Source of the DNA: VAZQ01 sp963763365
Lineage (GTDB): Bacteria; Pseudomonadota; Alphaproteobacteria; Rhizobiales; Xanthobacteraceae
Assembly (NCBI GenBank): GCA_963763365.1
Contig: CAVXOE010000019.1
Location: forward strand, 1 to 64,000
Direction: 5' to 3'
DNA length: 64,000 nucleotides
Under the pieces are notes generated by a model, which was not told the DNA's origin, made no database searches, and saw only the letters and a program-made list of their open reading frames with translations. Below, piece by piece: positions 54,177-63,707 of the stretch (positions are counted from its first letter, which is position 1; every line of letters starts with the position of its first letter). The position numbers and the translations under genes are program-made.

Positions 54177-57100
54177 TTACGAACACCCCGTCGTCCCGCC
54201 GCACGTGTCGCACTTCATGCAGGTGCCGTTGCGCAGCAAGGTGAAGTTGCCGCACTCGCCGCAGGCTTCGCCCTCGTAGCCCTTGGCCTTGGCTTCGGCG
54301 CGTTTCTCGGCCGCCATCGCGCGGGCGTCGGCGCGCGTCTCGCCGCGCACGAAGGGCAGGTTGTGCGCTTCGAGCTGTTCGGCGGGCGAGAGCTTCTGCT
54401 CGGGCTCGGCCTTGAGCGCGGCGGTGCCGGAGACTTCGGTGCGGCCGGCGAAGGCGGTGACGTTCGACGGCACCCCACCCCGGACCGCGTCGCGGTCCGA
54501 CCCTCCCCCTGCAGGGGAGGGTGACACCGTGCCCGCCTCGCGCGCGCCGCCCGCGATCACGCCGAGCCGGTCGGTGCGCGAGCGCGTGAGCCCCCTCGAG
54601 ACGTATTGCGAGGCGGCCGGCGGGCGGCCTTCCTCGACGCCCTTGCCGAGCGCGTCGAAGCCGGTCTGGCTCGGATCGACATGCGCGAGGTCGAAGCGCT
54701 CGAGATAGCTCACCGCCAGTTCGCGGAAGATGTAGTCGAGCATCGAGGTCGCGTACTTGATCGAGTCGTTGCCCTGCACCGGGCCCGCGGGTTCGAAGCG
54801 CGTAAAGGTGAAGGCGTCGACATATTCGTCGAGCGGCACGCCGTATTGCAGGCCGAGCGAGACCGCGATCGCGAAGTTGTTGATGATCGAGCGCAGCGCC
54901 GCGCCTTCCTTGTGCATGTCGATGAAGATCTCGCCGAGCCGGCCGTCGTCGTATTCGCCGGTGCGCAGATAGACCTTGTGGCCGCCGACCACCGCCTTCT
55001 GGGTGTAGCCCTTACGACGGTCGGGCATGCGCTCGCGCTCGCGCATCACCACGATGCGCTCGACCACCTTCTCGACCACGCGTTCGGCCAGCGCCGAGAC
55101 GCGCGCCGCCTGCGGCTTCTCGATGAACGCCTCGATAACGTCGTCCTCGTCCTCCTCGTCCTCGATCAACTGGCTCTGCAGGGGCTGCGAGAGCTTCGAG
55201 CCGTCGCGGTAGAGCGCGTTGGCCTTCAGCGCGAGCTTCCAGGAGAGCAGGTACGCCGCCTTGCAGTCCTCGACCGTGGCGTCGTTCGGCATGTTGATGG
55301 TCTTCGAGATCGCGCCCGAGATGAACGGCTGCGCCGCCGCCATCATCTTGATGTGGCTCTCGACCGAGAGATAGCGCTTGCCGGTGCGCCCGCACGGATT
55401 GGCGCAGTCGAACACCGGGTAGTGCTCGGCCTTGAGGTGCGGCGCGCCCTCGACCGTCATCGCGCCGCAGACGTGGATGTTGGCGGCGTCGATCTCGCGC
55501 TTGGTGAAGCCGAGCGCCGAGAGGAGATCGAAGCGCGGGTCGGCGAGCTTCGCCGGCTCGATGCCGAGCGTGGCGAAGAACTCCTCGCCCAGCGTCCACC
55601 TGTTGAAGGCGAACTTGATGTCGAAGGCGGTCGGCAGCGCCTTTTCGACCTTGGCGATCGCCTCGTCGGTGAAGCCCTTCTGCCGCAAGGTCGAATGATT
55701 GATGCCGGGCGACTGGCCGAGCGAGCCGTGGCCGACCGCATAGGCCTCGATCTCGGCGAGCTGCAATTCGGAATAGCCGAGCACGCGCAGCGCTTCGGGC
55801 ACGGCGCGGTTGATGATCTTGAAGTAGCCGCCGCCCGCGAGCTTCTTGAACTTCACCAGCGCGAAGTCGGGCTCGATGCCGGTGGTGTCGCAATCCATCA
55901 CCAGGCCGATGGTGCCGGTCGGCGCGATCACCGAGACTTGCGCGTTGCGGTAGCCGTGCGCTTCGCCGAGTTCGAGCGCGCGGTCCCAGGCGGCGGTGGC
56001 GTGCGCGACCATCTTCGGGATTCGGGACAGGCCTTGTGGTCGAGCGGCACCGGCGGCATCGCCACCTTCTCGTAGCCGTTGCGCGCGCCGTGCGCGGCGC
56101 GGCGGTGGTTGCGGATGACGCGCAGCATGTGCTCGCGGTTCTTCTTGTAGCCGGGGAAGGGGCCGAGTTCCTTCGCCATCTCGGCCGAGGTGGCGTAGCT
56201 GATGCCCGTCATGATGGCGGTGAGCGAGCCCGCGATCTGGCGGCCGGAATCCGAATCGTAGGAGAGGCCGGACGACATCAGCAGCCCGCCGAGATTGGCG
56301 TAGCCGAGGCCGAGCGTGCGGAACTCGTAGCTCTGCTTGGCGATCTCCTTCGAGGGGAACTGCGCCATGAGGACGGAGATTTCGAGCACGACGGTCCAGA
56401 GCCTGATCGCGTGCTCGTAGCCTTCGACGTCGAACGCGCGGGTCTTGGCGTTGCGGAACGCCAGCAGGTTCATCGACGCGAGATTGCACGCCGTGTCGTC
56501 GAGGAACATGTATTCCGAGCACGGATTCGAGCCGCGGATCGCCCCCGACGCCGGGACAGGTGTGCCAGTCGTTGACCGTGGTGTGATACTGCAGCCCGGG
56601 GTCGGCGCAGGCCCAGGCGGCGTGGCCGATCTTCTCCCACAGGTCGCGCGCTTTCAGGGTCTTGGCGATCTTGCCCGGCTTGGTGCGCCAGGTGAGGTCC
56701 CAGTCGCCGTCGGATTCGACCGCCTTGAGGAACTCGTCGGTGACCCGCACCGAGTTGTTCGAGTTCTGTCCCGACACGGTGAGGTAGGCGTCGGAATCCC
56801 AGTCGGTGTCGTAGACCGGGAAATCGATGTCGGTGTAGCCCTGCTTGGCGAACTGGATGACGCGCTTGATGTAGTTGTCCGGCACGTGATTCTTGCGCGC
56901 GGCCTTGATCTCGCGCCGCAGCACCGGGTTCTTGTCGGGATCGAAGCAGTCGTCGCCCGAGCCTTCGCAGTTGACGCAGGCCTTGAGGATGGCGCGCAGG
57001 TGCTTCTGGTTGATCTTCGAGCCGGTGACGAGTGCCGCCACCTTCTGCTCCTCGCGTACCTTCCAGTCGATGAACTGCTCGATGTCGGGGTGATCGGTGT

Positions 57101-57950
57101 CGACGATCACCATCTTGGCGGCGCGGCGCGTGGTGCCACCCGACTTGATGGCGCCCGCCGCGCGGTCGCCGATCTTGAGGAAGCTCATCAGGCCGGAGGA
57201 CTTGCCGCCGCCGGCGAGCCGCTCGCCTTCGCCGCGCAACGAGGAGAAGTTCGTGCCGGTGCCGGAGCCGTACTTGAACAGCCGCGCCTCGCGCACCCAC
57301 AGGTCCATGATCCCGCCTTCGTTGACGAGATCGTCGTTGATCGACTGGATGAAGCAGGCGTGCGGCTGCGGGTGCTCGTAGGACGACTTGGACTTGACGA
57401 GCTTCTCGGTCTGGAAATCGACGTAGAAGTGGCCCTGGCTCGGGCCGTCGATGCCATAGGCCCAGTGCAGACCGGTGTTGAACCATTGCGGCGAGTTCGG
57501 CGCCGCCATCTGCATCGCCAGCATGCAGCAGTGCTCGTCGAAGAACGCGCGCGCGTCGGCTTCAGAGTCGAAATAGCGGCCCTTCCAGCCCCAGTAGGTC
57601 CAGGTGCCGGCGAGCCGCTCGAACACCTGTTTTGAGGAATGCTCGCCGACCGAGCGCTCCTTCTCGGGCAACTCCGCAAGCGCCGCTTCATCGGCGACCG
57701 AGCGCCACAGCCAGGACGGGATGGTCTCTTCCTCGACCTTCTTTAGCCGCGCCGGCACGCCGGCCTTGCGGAAATACTTCTGGGCCAAGACGTCGGCGGC
57801 CACTTGCGACCAGGACGTGGGCACCTCGACGTTGTCGGCATGGAACACCACCGAGCCGTCGGGATTGCGAATCTCGCTCGTGGTCAGCCGGAATTCGATG
57901 CCCGCGTAGGCTGACTGTCCTTCGGTCGTAAAGCGCCGCTCGATCCGCAT
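54177..57950 (-). CDS. nrdJ: Adenosylcobalamin-dependent (class II) ribonucleotide reductase, with compensating frameshifts
   Basis: Converts ribonucleotides to deoxyribonucleotides using coenzyme B12. 1257 codons, N-terminal half normal (DGSVVFHADNVEVPTSWSQV, WFNTGLHWAYGIDGPSQGHF, IINNFAIAVSLGLQYGVPLD later on) and C-terminal zinc-type Cys pattern (CGECGNF, CMKCDTCGG). The stretch about residues 468-640 reads out of frame: an extra G at about 56544 and a missing base at about 56030 bracket it. In the correct frame it has SNPCSEYMFLDDTACNLASM, which carries catalytic residues. A palindromic repeat lies at about residues 1139-1160. Uncorrected, the enzyme would be inactive. Confidence 0.92.
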   Translation of the reverse strand: MRIERRFTTEGQSAYAGIEFRLTTSEIRNPDGSVVFHADNVEVPTSWSQVAADVLAQKYFRKAGVPARLKKVEEETIPSWLWRSVADEAALAELPEKERSVGEHSSKQVFERLAGTWTYWGWKGRYFDSEADARAFFDEHCCMLAMQMAAPNSPQWFNTGLHWAYGIDGPSQGHFYVDFQTEKLVKSKSSYEHPQPHACFIQSINDDLVNEGGIMDLWVREARLFKYGSGTGTNFSSLRGEGERLAGGGKSSGLMSFLKIGDRAAGAIKSGGTTRRAAKMVIVDTDHPDIEQFIDWKVREEQKVAALVTGSKINQKHLRAILKACVNCEGSGDDCFDPDKNPVLRREIKAARKNHVPDNYIKRVIQFAKQGYTDIDFPVYDTDWDSDAYLTVSGQNSNNSVRVTDEFLKAVESDGDWDLTWRTKPGKIAKTLKARDLWEKIGHAAWACADPGLQYHTTVNDWHTCPGVGGDPRLESVLGIHVPRRHGVQSRVDEPAGVPQRQDPRVRRRRLRARDQALDRRARNLRPHGAVPLEGDRQAELRVPHARPRLRQSRRAADVVRPLLRFGFRPPDRGLAHRHHDGHQLRHLGRDGEGTRPLPRLQEEPRAHAARHPQPPPRRARRAQRLREGGDAAGAARPQGLSRIPKMVAHATAAWDRALELGEAHGYRNAQVSVIAPTGTIGLVMDCDTTGIEPDFALVKFKKLAGGGYFKIINRAVPEALRVLGYSELQLAEIEAYAVGHGSLGQSPGINHSTLRQKGFTDEAIAKVEKALPTAFDIKFAFNRWTLGEEFFATLGIEPAKLADPRFDLLSALGFTKREIDAANIHVCGAMTVEGAPHLKAEHYPVFDCANPCGRTGKRYLSVESHIKMMAAAQPFISGAISKTINMPNDATVEDCKAAYLLSWKLALKANALYRDGSKLSQPLQSQLIEDEEDEDDVIEAFIEKPQAARVSALAERVVEKVVERIVVMRERERMPDRRKGYTQKAVVGGHKVYLRTGEYDDGRLGEIFIDMHKEGAALRSIINNFAIAVSLGLQYGVPLDEYVDAFTFTRFEPAGPVQGNDSIKYATSMLDYIFRELAVSYLERFDLAHVDPSQTGFDALGKGVEEGRPPAASQYVSRGLTRSRTDRLGVIAGGAREAGTVSPSPAGGGSDRDAVRGGVPSNVTAFAGRTEVSGTAALKAEPEQKLSPAEQLEAHNLPFVRGETRADARAMAAEKRAEAKAKGYEGEACGECGNFTLLRNGTCMKCDTCGGTTGCS
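54468..54532. repeat. Palindromic repeat inside nrdJ
   Basis: CACCCCACCCCGGACCGCGT plus a CGGTCCGACCCTCCCC arm and CTGCAGGGGAGGGTGACAC. It can form a hairpin around CCGCGTCGCGG, and its CCCTCCCC/GGGGAGGG core matches the uvrD inserts. Translated in frame as Pro/Gly/Asp-rich sequence (SPSPAGGGSDRDAVRGGV) near the C-terminus. Confidence 0.8.
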
Positions 57951-58781
57951 CTCTTGCCCCTTTGTGTTGGCGCGGCAACCTGCGGGAACTCCCCGCTAAT
58001 ATAGGTCGCCGGCGCATTGTTTGCCGACACGATTCCCGTGAGCGCGTCCGGCCTCCGGCCGCGCCCCAAGTGGCCTCGTCTCAGATCTGTCTGCCTCAGC
58101 TCAACGCCCAGTCCGCAGCCTTGGAAGGCTGGCCACGGATCGTTGCGGCGCGTCCGGAGCACATCCTGTGGGCGTGATGATCCCAGGCTCCGTAAGCCGA
58201 TTTGGCCGGCGGAGTGGTGACTACGGGACCCTGTCAGGAGGTGCCCGGCGGACTTCGAACCACTCGCGCCGAACGGGTTAAAGCTAGGCCAAGCCCGCCG
58301 CGCCCGTCAAGACCTAGTATCAAAATATGAATCAACCGCTACCACTGGTGCGAAGCTGTGAAATACGGGGACGACTCAGGGTGCGGTGCAACAAGTATTG
58401 GATTTTCGCGGGTCTTTGGAAAGGCCGGCTGTGGGCTTTTCCCGTCACGCGGTTGTCACCGGTTTCTGTCAAGCGCAAAAATTTGCTGGCAGGATCCTCG
58501 GAAGGGTACGGCGCGGCGCCTCGCCCGGCCCCCGCTCAGGAGCCGGCCACCTCACTCCGCCACCGCCCGCTGTCGGTTTTGCCGCTGTTTCCGTTGGGAT
58601 CGGTGATTCTCCGTCGGAGAGAATTGCCCGGCGACAAAAGCGCCTCCGCGACCTTCACTCTTTCATCGATTGATTCAGCCTTCCTCAAGGCCGGCGATTC
58701 TAAGCTCCGCGGGTCGGCCGCACGCCGATGCGGCACGTCCAGTCAGGGCGCGTCCAGTTCGGCCCGTTCGGAACCCAGGCC
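57951..58781. other. 831-base gap upstream of nrdJ and the molybdenum hydroxylase
   Basis: No gene recognised. I looked for a cobalamin riboswitch before nrdJ and found no B12-box match. A possible -10 (TATATT) lies near 57999-58004 on the minus strand. A hairpin TCTCCGTCGGAGA occurs at 58609. GC-rich, with some tRNA-like T-loop bases near 58250 but no foldable tRNA. Confidence 0.45.
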
Positions 58782-61031
58782 ATGCGACCCGTTTCCCGCC
58801 GCTTCCTGCTCGCAGGGGCTGCCCTGAGCAGCGCCTCGCTGCTCGTACCGGTGACCGTGCGGCCGGTCCTCGCCGCGGTCAAAAAGCGCGAGACCGAATT
58901 CGGCATTACCGACTGGATCATGATCGCCCCCAATGGGCAGGTCACGCTCGGGCTGTCCCAGCCGGAGGTCGGGCAGGGCTCCTACACGGCGCTGCCGCAG
59001 ATTCTCGCCGACGAGCTCGACGCCGACTGGGAGCGTGTCCGGGTCCGGTTCGTCACCGGCAAGCCGGCCTACAAGATCGCGTTCCGGCAGGAAGCGCCCG
59101 CGCAGAAGGAGGGCGCCTCGATGTCGACCACGGCGCTCTACGACCGGCTGCGGGTCGCGGGCGCGGCGGCACGCGAGGTGCTGGTGCGCGCCGCCGCCGA
59201 GCGCTGGAAGATCGACCCCGCCGAGTGCCGCACCGAGAAGGGCGCCGTCATTCACCCGCGCGGCGGTACGCTGAGCTACGGGCACCTCGCCTCCGCCGCG
59301 TCGCGCCTGCCGCTCAATCCGGCGCCTCGGCTCAAGGAACGCGCGCAGTTCCGGCTCATCGGCAAGCCGCTCGCGCGGCTCGACACGCCGGCGAAGTGCA
59401 ACGGCAGCGCCATCTACGGCATCGACGTGACCGTCCCGGGAATGCTCAACGCCGCGATCAAGACCGCGCCGTCCTTTACCGGGCGCGTGATCGCGATCCG
59501 GAATGAAGCCGATGCGCTGAAGATGCCGGGCGTGCGGGCGATCGTGAAACTCCCGCTGGTGCCGATTGCCAACGAGGACGACGCTTCGCAGCAGCCGCCC
59601 GGCAAGCCGGAGCGAGGGCACAACGCGGTCTGCGTGATCGCCGATTATTTCTGGCAGGCCAAGCGCGCCATCGACACGCTCGACGTGGTGTTCGACGGCG
59701 GGCCGCAGGGCGATCTGTCCAGCGCCAAGATCGATGCGCTGCTCGATGCGGCGCTGAGCGCGGAGAAGGGCGTTCCGGCGCTGGTCCACGGCAACCCGCG
59801 CGAAATCATCGCGGAGCGCACCGCCGACGTGATCGAACGGCGCTTCGTGCTGCCGCACATCGCACACGCACCGCACGAACCCGTCAACGCGACGGCGAGC
59901 TACCGCGACGGCAAAGTTGAAATCTGGGGGCCGATCCAATCGGTCACGGCGTGTCAGGAGGCGGTTGCCGAAGCGGTCGGCTGCCCGGCCGACCAGGTCT
60001 CGGTCAACGTCACGTTTCTCGGCGGCAGCTTCGGCCGGAAGATCGTGCCCGATTACGTCGTGCAGGCCGTGCACGCCTCGAAGGCGGTCGGACGCCCGGT
60101 CAAGCTCATCCGCTCGCGCGAAGAAGACATGCAGCACGATGTCTATCGTCCGAATGCCGGGAGCCGCATGCGGGCCGTGCTCGACGAAACGGGCTACCCG
60201 TTGGCAGTCCACGCTCGCGTTGCCGGCCAGTCGCTCTTCAACGCCACGCGCAAGAGCTGGCTCGACCATACGCCCGCGGGCGACTGGGACGAGAGTATGG
60301 TCGACGGCATCTACAACCAGAGCTACCGGCTGCCCAATTTTCTGGTCGAGACCGTCGACACGCCGCTGCCGGTGCCGGTTTACTTCATGCGCTCGGTCGG
60401 CTCGACCGCGGCGGTGTTCTTCTGGGAGAGCTTCATTACGGAGCTGGCCCAGCACGCCAAGATCGACCAGTACAAGTACCGCAAGCACCTGCTGTCCGAC
60501 GATCCGCTGGCCGTGCGCGTGCTCGATGCGGCAGCGCAAGCGGCCGGTTGGGAGACCCCGCCGCCATCCGGCACGTTCCGCGGCATCGCATTCAATTGCT
60601 ACATCGGGCGCGGCGGCCGGTTCAAAACTTACGTTGCAACGGTCGCGGAACTCAGGCGCGCAGGCGACAGGTTTGCGGTCAAGCGCATGGTTTGCGCTGT
60701 CGATCCCGGCCTCGCGGTCAATCCGAACACGCTCAAGGCGCAGATCGAAGGCGGCATCGGCTTCGCCATGACCAACACGCTCAAGAGCAAGATCACGTTC
60801 TCGAACGGCGGCACCGACCAGAGCAATTTCTTCGATTATCCGCTCCTGAGCATCGACGAGATGCCGGAGATCGTCGCGCTCATTCAGCCGAGCGACCGCC
60901 CGCCCCAAGGTGTCGGCGAGGTGGTGCTGGCACCGGTGGCGCCTGCCATCGCGCAGGCTTTGCTGCATGCGAACGGCCGCAAGCTCGACGTCATGCCGTT
61001 CCCCGATGACGCGTTCAAAGCGGCGGTCTGA
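58782..61031 (+). CDS. iorB: Molybdenum hydroxylase large subunit, isoquinoline 1-oxidoreductase beta type
   Basis: Periplasmic xanthine-dehydrogenase-family enzyme, 749 residues. Tat signal SRRFLLAGAALSSASLLV at residues 5-22. Molybdopterin-site sequences: LSQPEVGQGSYTALPQILAD, VNVTFLGGSFGRKIVPDYVV and, near the end, PPQGVGEVVLAP with the likely catalytic Glu. Typical IorB-like hydroxylase of N-heterocycles or aldehydes; substrate unknown. ATG 58782 keeps the Tat motif near the start. The Fe-S partner follows 29 bases later. Confidence 0.88.
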   Translation: MRPVSRRFLLAGAALSSASLLVPVTVRPVLAAVKKRETEFGITDWIMIAPNGQVTLGLSQPEVGQGSYTALPQILADELDADWERVRVRFVTGKPAYKIAFRQEAPAQKEGASMSTTALYDRLRVAGAAAREVLVRAAAERWKIDPAECRTEKGAVIHPRGGTLSYGHLASAASRLPLNPAPRLKERAQFRLIGKPLARLDTPAKCNGSAIYGIDVTVPGMLNAAIKTAPSFTGRVIAIRNEADALKMPGVRAIVKLPLVPIANEDDASQQPPGKPERGHNAVCVIADYFWQAKRAIDTLDVVFDGGPQGDLSSAKIDALLDAALSAEKGVPALVHGNPREIIAERTADVIERRFVLPHIAHAPHEPVNATASYRDGKVEIWGPIQSVTACQEAVAEAVGCPADQVSVNVTFLGGSFGRKIVPDYVVQAVHASKAVGRPVKLIRSREEDMQHDVYRPNAGSRMRAVLDETGYPLAVHARVAGQSLFNATRKSWLDHTPAGDWDESMVDGIYNQSYRLPNFLVETVDTPLPVPVYFMRSVGSTAAVFFWESFITELAQHAKIDQYKYRKHLLSDDPLAVRVLDAAAQAAGWETPPPSGTFRGIAFNCYIGRGGRFKTYVATVAELRRAGDRFAVKRMVCAVDPGLAVNPNTLKAQIEGGIGFAMTNTLKSKITFSNGGTDQSNFFDYPLLSIDEMPEIVALIQPSDRPPQGVGEVVLAPVAPAIAQALLHANGRKLDVMPFPDDAFKAAV

Positions 61032-61060
61032 GCAATGCGCGCACTGAAAGGCACCTCGTC

Positions 61061-61558
61061 ATGCCGGTGAAGTTTTCGGTCAATGGAAAACCCGCCTCGT
61101 TCGATGGGCCGGACGATGTCCCGCTGCTGTGGGTGGTGCGCGAGCACTTGCGACTGACCGGGAGCAAATTCGGTTGCGGCGTCGGTGCCTGCGGCGCCTG
61201 CACGATGCATTTCGACGGCGCACCGGTGCGAACCTGCGTGCTGCCCGTCGGCTCCGCGCAAGGCCGGCAGATCACCACCATCGAGGGCCTATCCCGCAAC
61301 ACCAGCCATCCGGTCCAGAAAGCCTGGATCGCGCTTGACGTTCCGCAGTGCGGATACTGTCAGTCCGGAATGATCATGGCGGCAGCCGCGTTGCTCAAGC
61401 AGCATCCGCAGCCGACGGATCAGGATATCGATGGAGCCATGACGAACCTCTGCCGGTGCGCAAGCTATGCGCGCATCCGTGCCGCGATCCACCTCGCGGC
61501 CAAGAACGGCACGGACCTTGCCGACCCGGTATCGCAGCCGCCAATTCGTCGCGGATAA
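61061..61558 (+). CDS. iorA: (2Fe-2S)-binding subunit of the molybdenum hydroxylase (IorA type)
   Basis: 165 residues with two [2Fe-2S] sites: the plant-type CGVGACGACTMHFDG and RTCVLPVG, then the CGYCQSGMIM and LCRCASYARIRAAI helical cluster. Works with the preceding gene; partner electron acceptor (usually a cytochrome c) is not encoded nearby. Confidence 0.92.
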   Translation: MPVKFSVNGKPASFDGPDDVPLLWVVREHLRLTGSKFGCGVGACGACTMHFDGAPVRTCVLPVGSAQGRQITTIEGLSRNTSHPVQKAWIALDVPQCGYCQSGMIMAAAALLKQHPQPTDQDIDGAMTNLCRCASYARIRAAIHLAAKNGTDLADPVSQPPIRRG

Positions 61559-61676
61559 ATCACGCTCATCGTGCTAGACGTTGGCCGGTCGGCGCGTTGT
61601 GCACGCGGCGTGTCGGTGGGCTTTGCTGCGCGCGATCGGGCGAAATCGGCGCGATCTGGGTGAAGGATTTGACGCA

Positions 61677-62660
61677 ATGCCATCGCGCTGGACTTTCTTG
61701 CTATCGCTGACTGGATTTTGTGCGTTTGGTTTGGCCGGGACCGCCCTGGCGCAGACCTTCCCCGCGCGCACGATCACCATGATCGTGCCGTTTGCCGCCG
61801 GCGGCCCTGGCGACACCCGTGCGCGAGTGCTCGCCGAGCACATGCGCGGCACGCTCGGACAGCCGGTGGTGGTTGAGAACGTCACTGGGGCGGGCGGCAG
61901 CATCGGCGTCGGCCGCGTCGCGCAGGCGCCGGGCGACGGCTACACGCTCAGCGTCGGCAACTGGTCGACCCACGTCGTCAACGGCGCGGTTTATTCGCTC
62001 AAGTACGACCTCATCGCGGACTTCGAACCGGTCGGCCTGGTCACGACGCAGCCGCTCATGATCCTTGCCAACAACTCCGTGCCGGCGAACGACCTCAAGG
62101 GCCTGATTGCCTGGCTCAAGGCCAACCCCGGCAAGGCGACGATGGGAAATTCCGGCATCGGCAGCGCGTCGCACGTCAGTGGCGTGCTGTTTCAGAACAG
62201 CACAGGGACGAACTTCCAGCTCGTGCCCTATCGCGGGTCGGCCCAGTCGATCCAGGACCTGATCGCCGGACAGATCGACATGACGTTCGACCAGCGCACC
62301 AATGCGCTGCCGCACGTGCAGGCCGGCAAGATCAAGGCGTTTGCCGTTACTGCTCCGGCGCGGCTTGCTGCTGCGCCCGACATTCCGACCATGGACGAGG
62401 CCGGGCTGCCCGGAATGCACGTCTCGGTCTGGGGCGGATTGTGGGCCGGCAAGGGCACGCCCAAGCCGGTGATCGCGAGGCTCAGCGCGGCCGTGATGGA
62501 GGCGCTTGCCGATCCGGCGGTGCGCCAGCGGCTCCTCGACATCGGCTACGAGGTCCCGCCGCGCGATCAGCAGACGCCCGAGGCGCTCGCCGCCTACCAG
62601 CGCGCCGAGATCGCGAAGTGGTGGCCGATCATCAAGGCGGCCGGCGTCAAGGCGGAGTAG
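61677..62660 (+). CDS. Bug/TctC family periplasmic binding protein
   Basis: 327 residues; signal peptide (WTFLLSLTGFCAFGLAGTAL), FPARTITMIVPFAAGGPGDT, and VVENVTGAGGSIGVGRVAQA with the Bug fold. Start ATG 61677; an open frame upstream has no signal-like sequence. An isolated binding protein with no TctA/B beside it; ligand may be related to the enzymes next door. Confidence 0.85.
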   Translation: MPSRWTFLLSLTGFCAFGLAGTALAQTFPARTITMIVPFAAGGPGDTRARVLAEHMRGTLGQPVVVENVTGAGGSIGVGRVAQAPGDGYTLSVGNWSTHVVNGAVYSLKYDLIADFEPVGLVTTQPLMILANNSVPANDLKGLIAWLKANPGKATMGNSGIGSASHVSGVLFQNSTGTNFQLVPYRGSAQSIQDLIAGQIDMTFDQRTNALPHVQAGKIKAFAVTAPARLAAAPDIPTMDEAGLPGMHVSVWGGLWAGKGTPKPVIARLSAAVMEALADPAVRQRLLDIGYEVPPRDQQTPEALAAYQRAEIAKWWPIIKAAGVKAE

Positions 62661-62718
62661 CAAACGCCGCCGGCCCAGCAAGCGCATTCAAAGTTCACAT
62701 CACATCACGAGTTGACGC

Positions 62719-63666
62719 ATGACGCCGCACCGCATCGACACGCACCATCATCCTTATCCGCCGAAATACGTCAGCGCGATCGGCGACCGTCTCAAGCAGA
62801 CGACCCACGCGTTCTACCCGAAGCTCTTGGCGTGGCAGCCGAGCCAGGCCATCGACGTGATGGACCGCGACGGCATCGCCGCCGCGGTGCTGTCGATCTC
62901 CTCGCCCGGCGTCTGGTTCGGCGACAAGGCCGCCTCACGGGCGCTGGCACGCGAATGCAACGACGCCTGCGCGACGATCGAGAGCGATCACAAGGGCCGC
63001 TTCGGCCACTTCGCGGCGCTCCCGCTGCCCGACACCGAAGGCAGCCTGCGCGAGATCGCGTATGCCTTCGACGTGCTCAAGGCCGACGGCATCGCGCTGA
63101 TGACCAACTACGATGACAAATGGCCGGGCGACAAAGCCTTCGCAGCGGTGTTCGACGAACTCAACCGGCGCAAGGCGGTCGTCTATTTCCACCCGACGGC
63201 GGCGAGCTTCCTGACCAGCGTCATTCCCGACATCCCGCCGCCGACGATCGAATTTCCGTTCGACACGACGCGCGCGATCGTGAGTCTGATGTTCGGCGGA
63301 ACGCTCACGCGCTGTCCCGACATCCGCTGGATCTTCTCGCACGGCGGCGGTGCGCTGCCGATGCTGGCGAGCCGCCTGGTCGGGCTGGCGAAGAACCGCC
63401 CCGAGCTCGGCGCGCGCGTGCCGAACGGCGTGATGGCCGAACTCGGCAAGCTCTACTACGACGTGATCGGCGCCAACACGCCGGGTCCCTACGCGGCCTT
63501 GCGCGAGGTCGCGCCGGTGTCGCGGCTCCTATTCGGTTCCGACTATCCGTTCTGGTCGCCGCAGGCCACGATCGCGGGGCTTGCCGAATTGCAGCTCGAC
63601 GCCGCGGACCTCGCCGCGATCGAGCGCAACAACGCACTGGACCTGTTGCCGAAGCTCGCGACTTGA
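62719..63666 (+). CDS. Amidohydrolase family 2 protein (ACMSD-like)
   Basis: 315 residues; metal-site signature DTHHH (7-11) near the N-terminus, then FSHGGGALPMLASRLVG and a GSDYPFWSPQATI segment with the probable catalytic Asp. Resembles decarboxylases/hydrolases of aromatic acid degradation. 58 bases after the Bug gene. Confidence 0.85.
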   Translation: MTPHRIDTHHHPYPPKYVSAIGDRLKQTTHAFYPKLLAWQPSQAIDVMDRDGIAAAVLSISSPGVWFGDKAASRALARECNDACATIESDHKGRFGHFAALPLPDTEGSLREIAYAFDVLKADGIALMTNYDDKWPGDKAFAAVFDELNRRKAVVYFHPTAASFLTSVIPDIPPPTIEFPFDTTRAIVSLMFGGTLTRCPDIRWIFSHGGGALPMLASRLVGLAKNRPELGARVPNGVMAELGKLYYDVIGANTPGPYAALREVAPVSRLLFGSDYPFWSPQATIAGLAELQLDAADLAAIERNNALDLLPKLAT

Positions 63667-63707
63667 TGCGATCAGGACGCGAGCTTCAAACAGAATGAGA
63701 ATCCAGA

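Noticed and set aside
54606..56075. Plus-strand frame of 489 codons opposite nrdJ
   Set aside because: Antisense shadow of the nrdJ coding strand; no recognised domain.
57951..58300. Cobalamin riboswitch upstream of nrdJ
   Set aside because: No B12-box or related conserved core could be found on either strand; GCCACTTG alone is insufficient.
58230..58310. tRNA-like GTTCGAA segment
   Set aside because: A T-loop-like heptamer is present but no acceptor, anticodon or D-arm pairing can be drawn.
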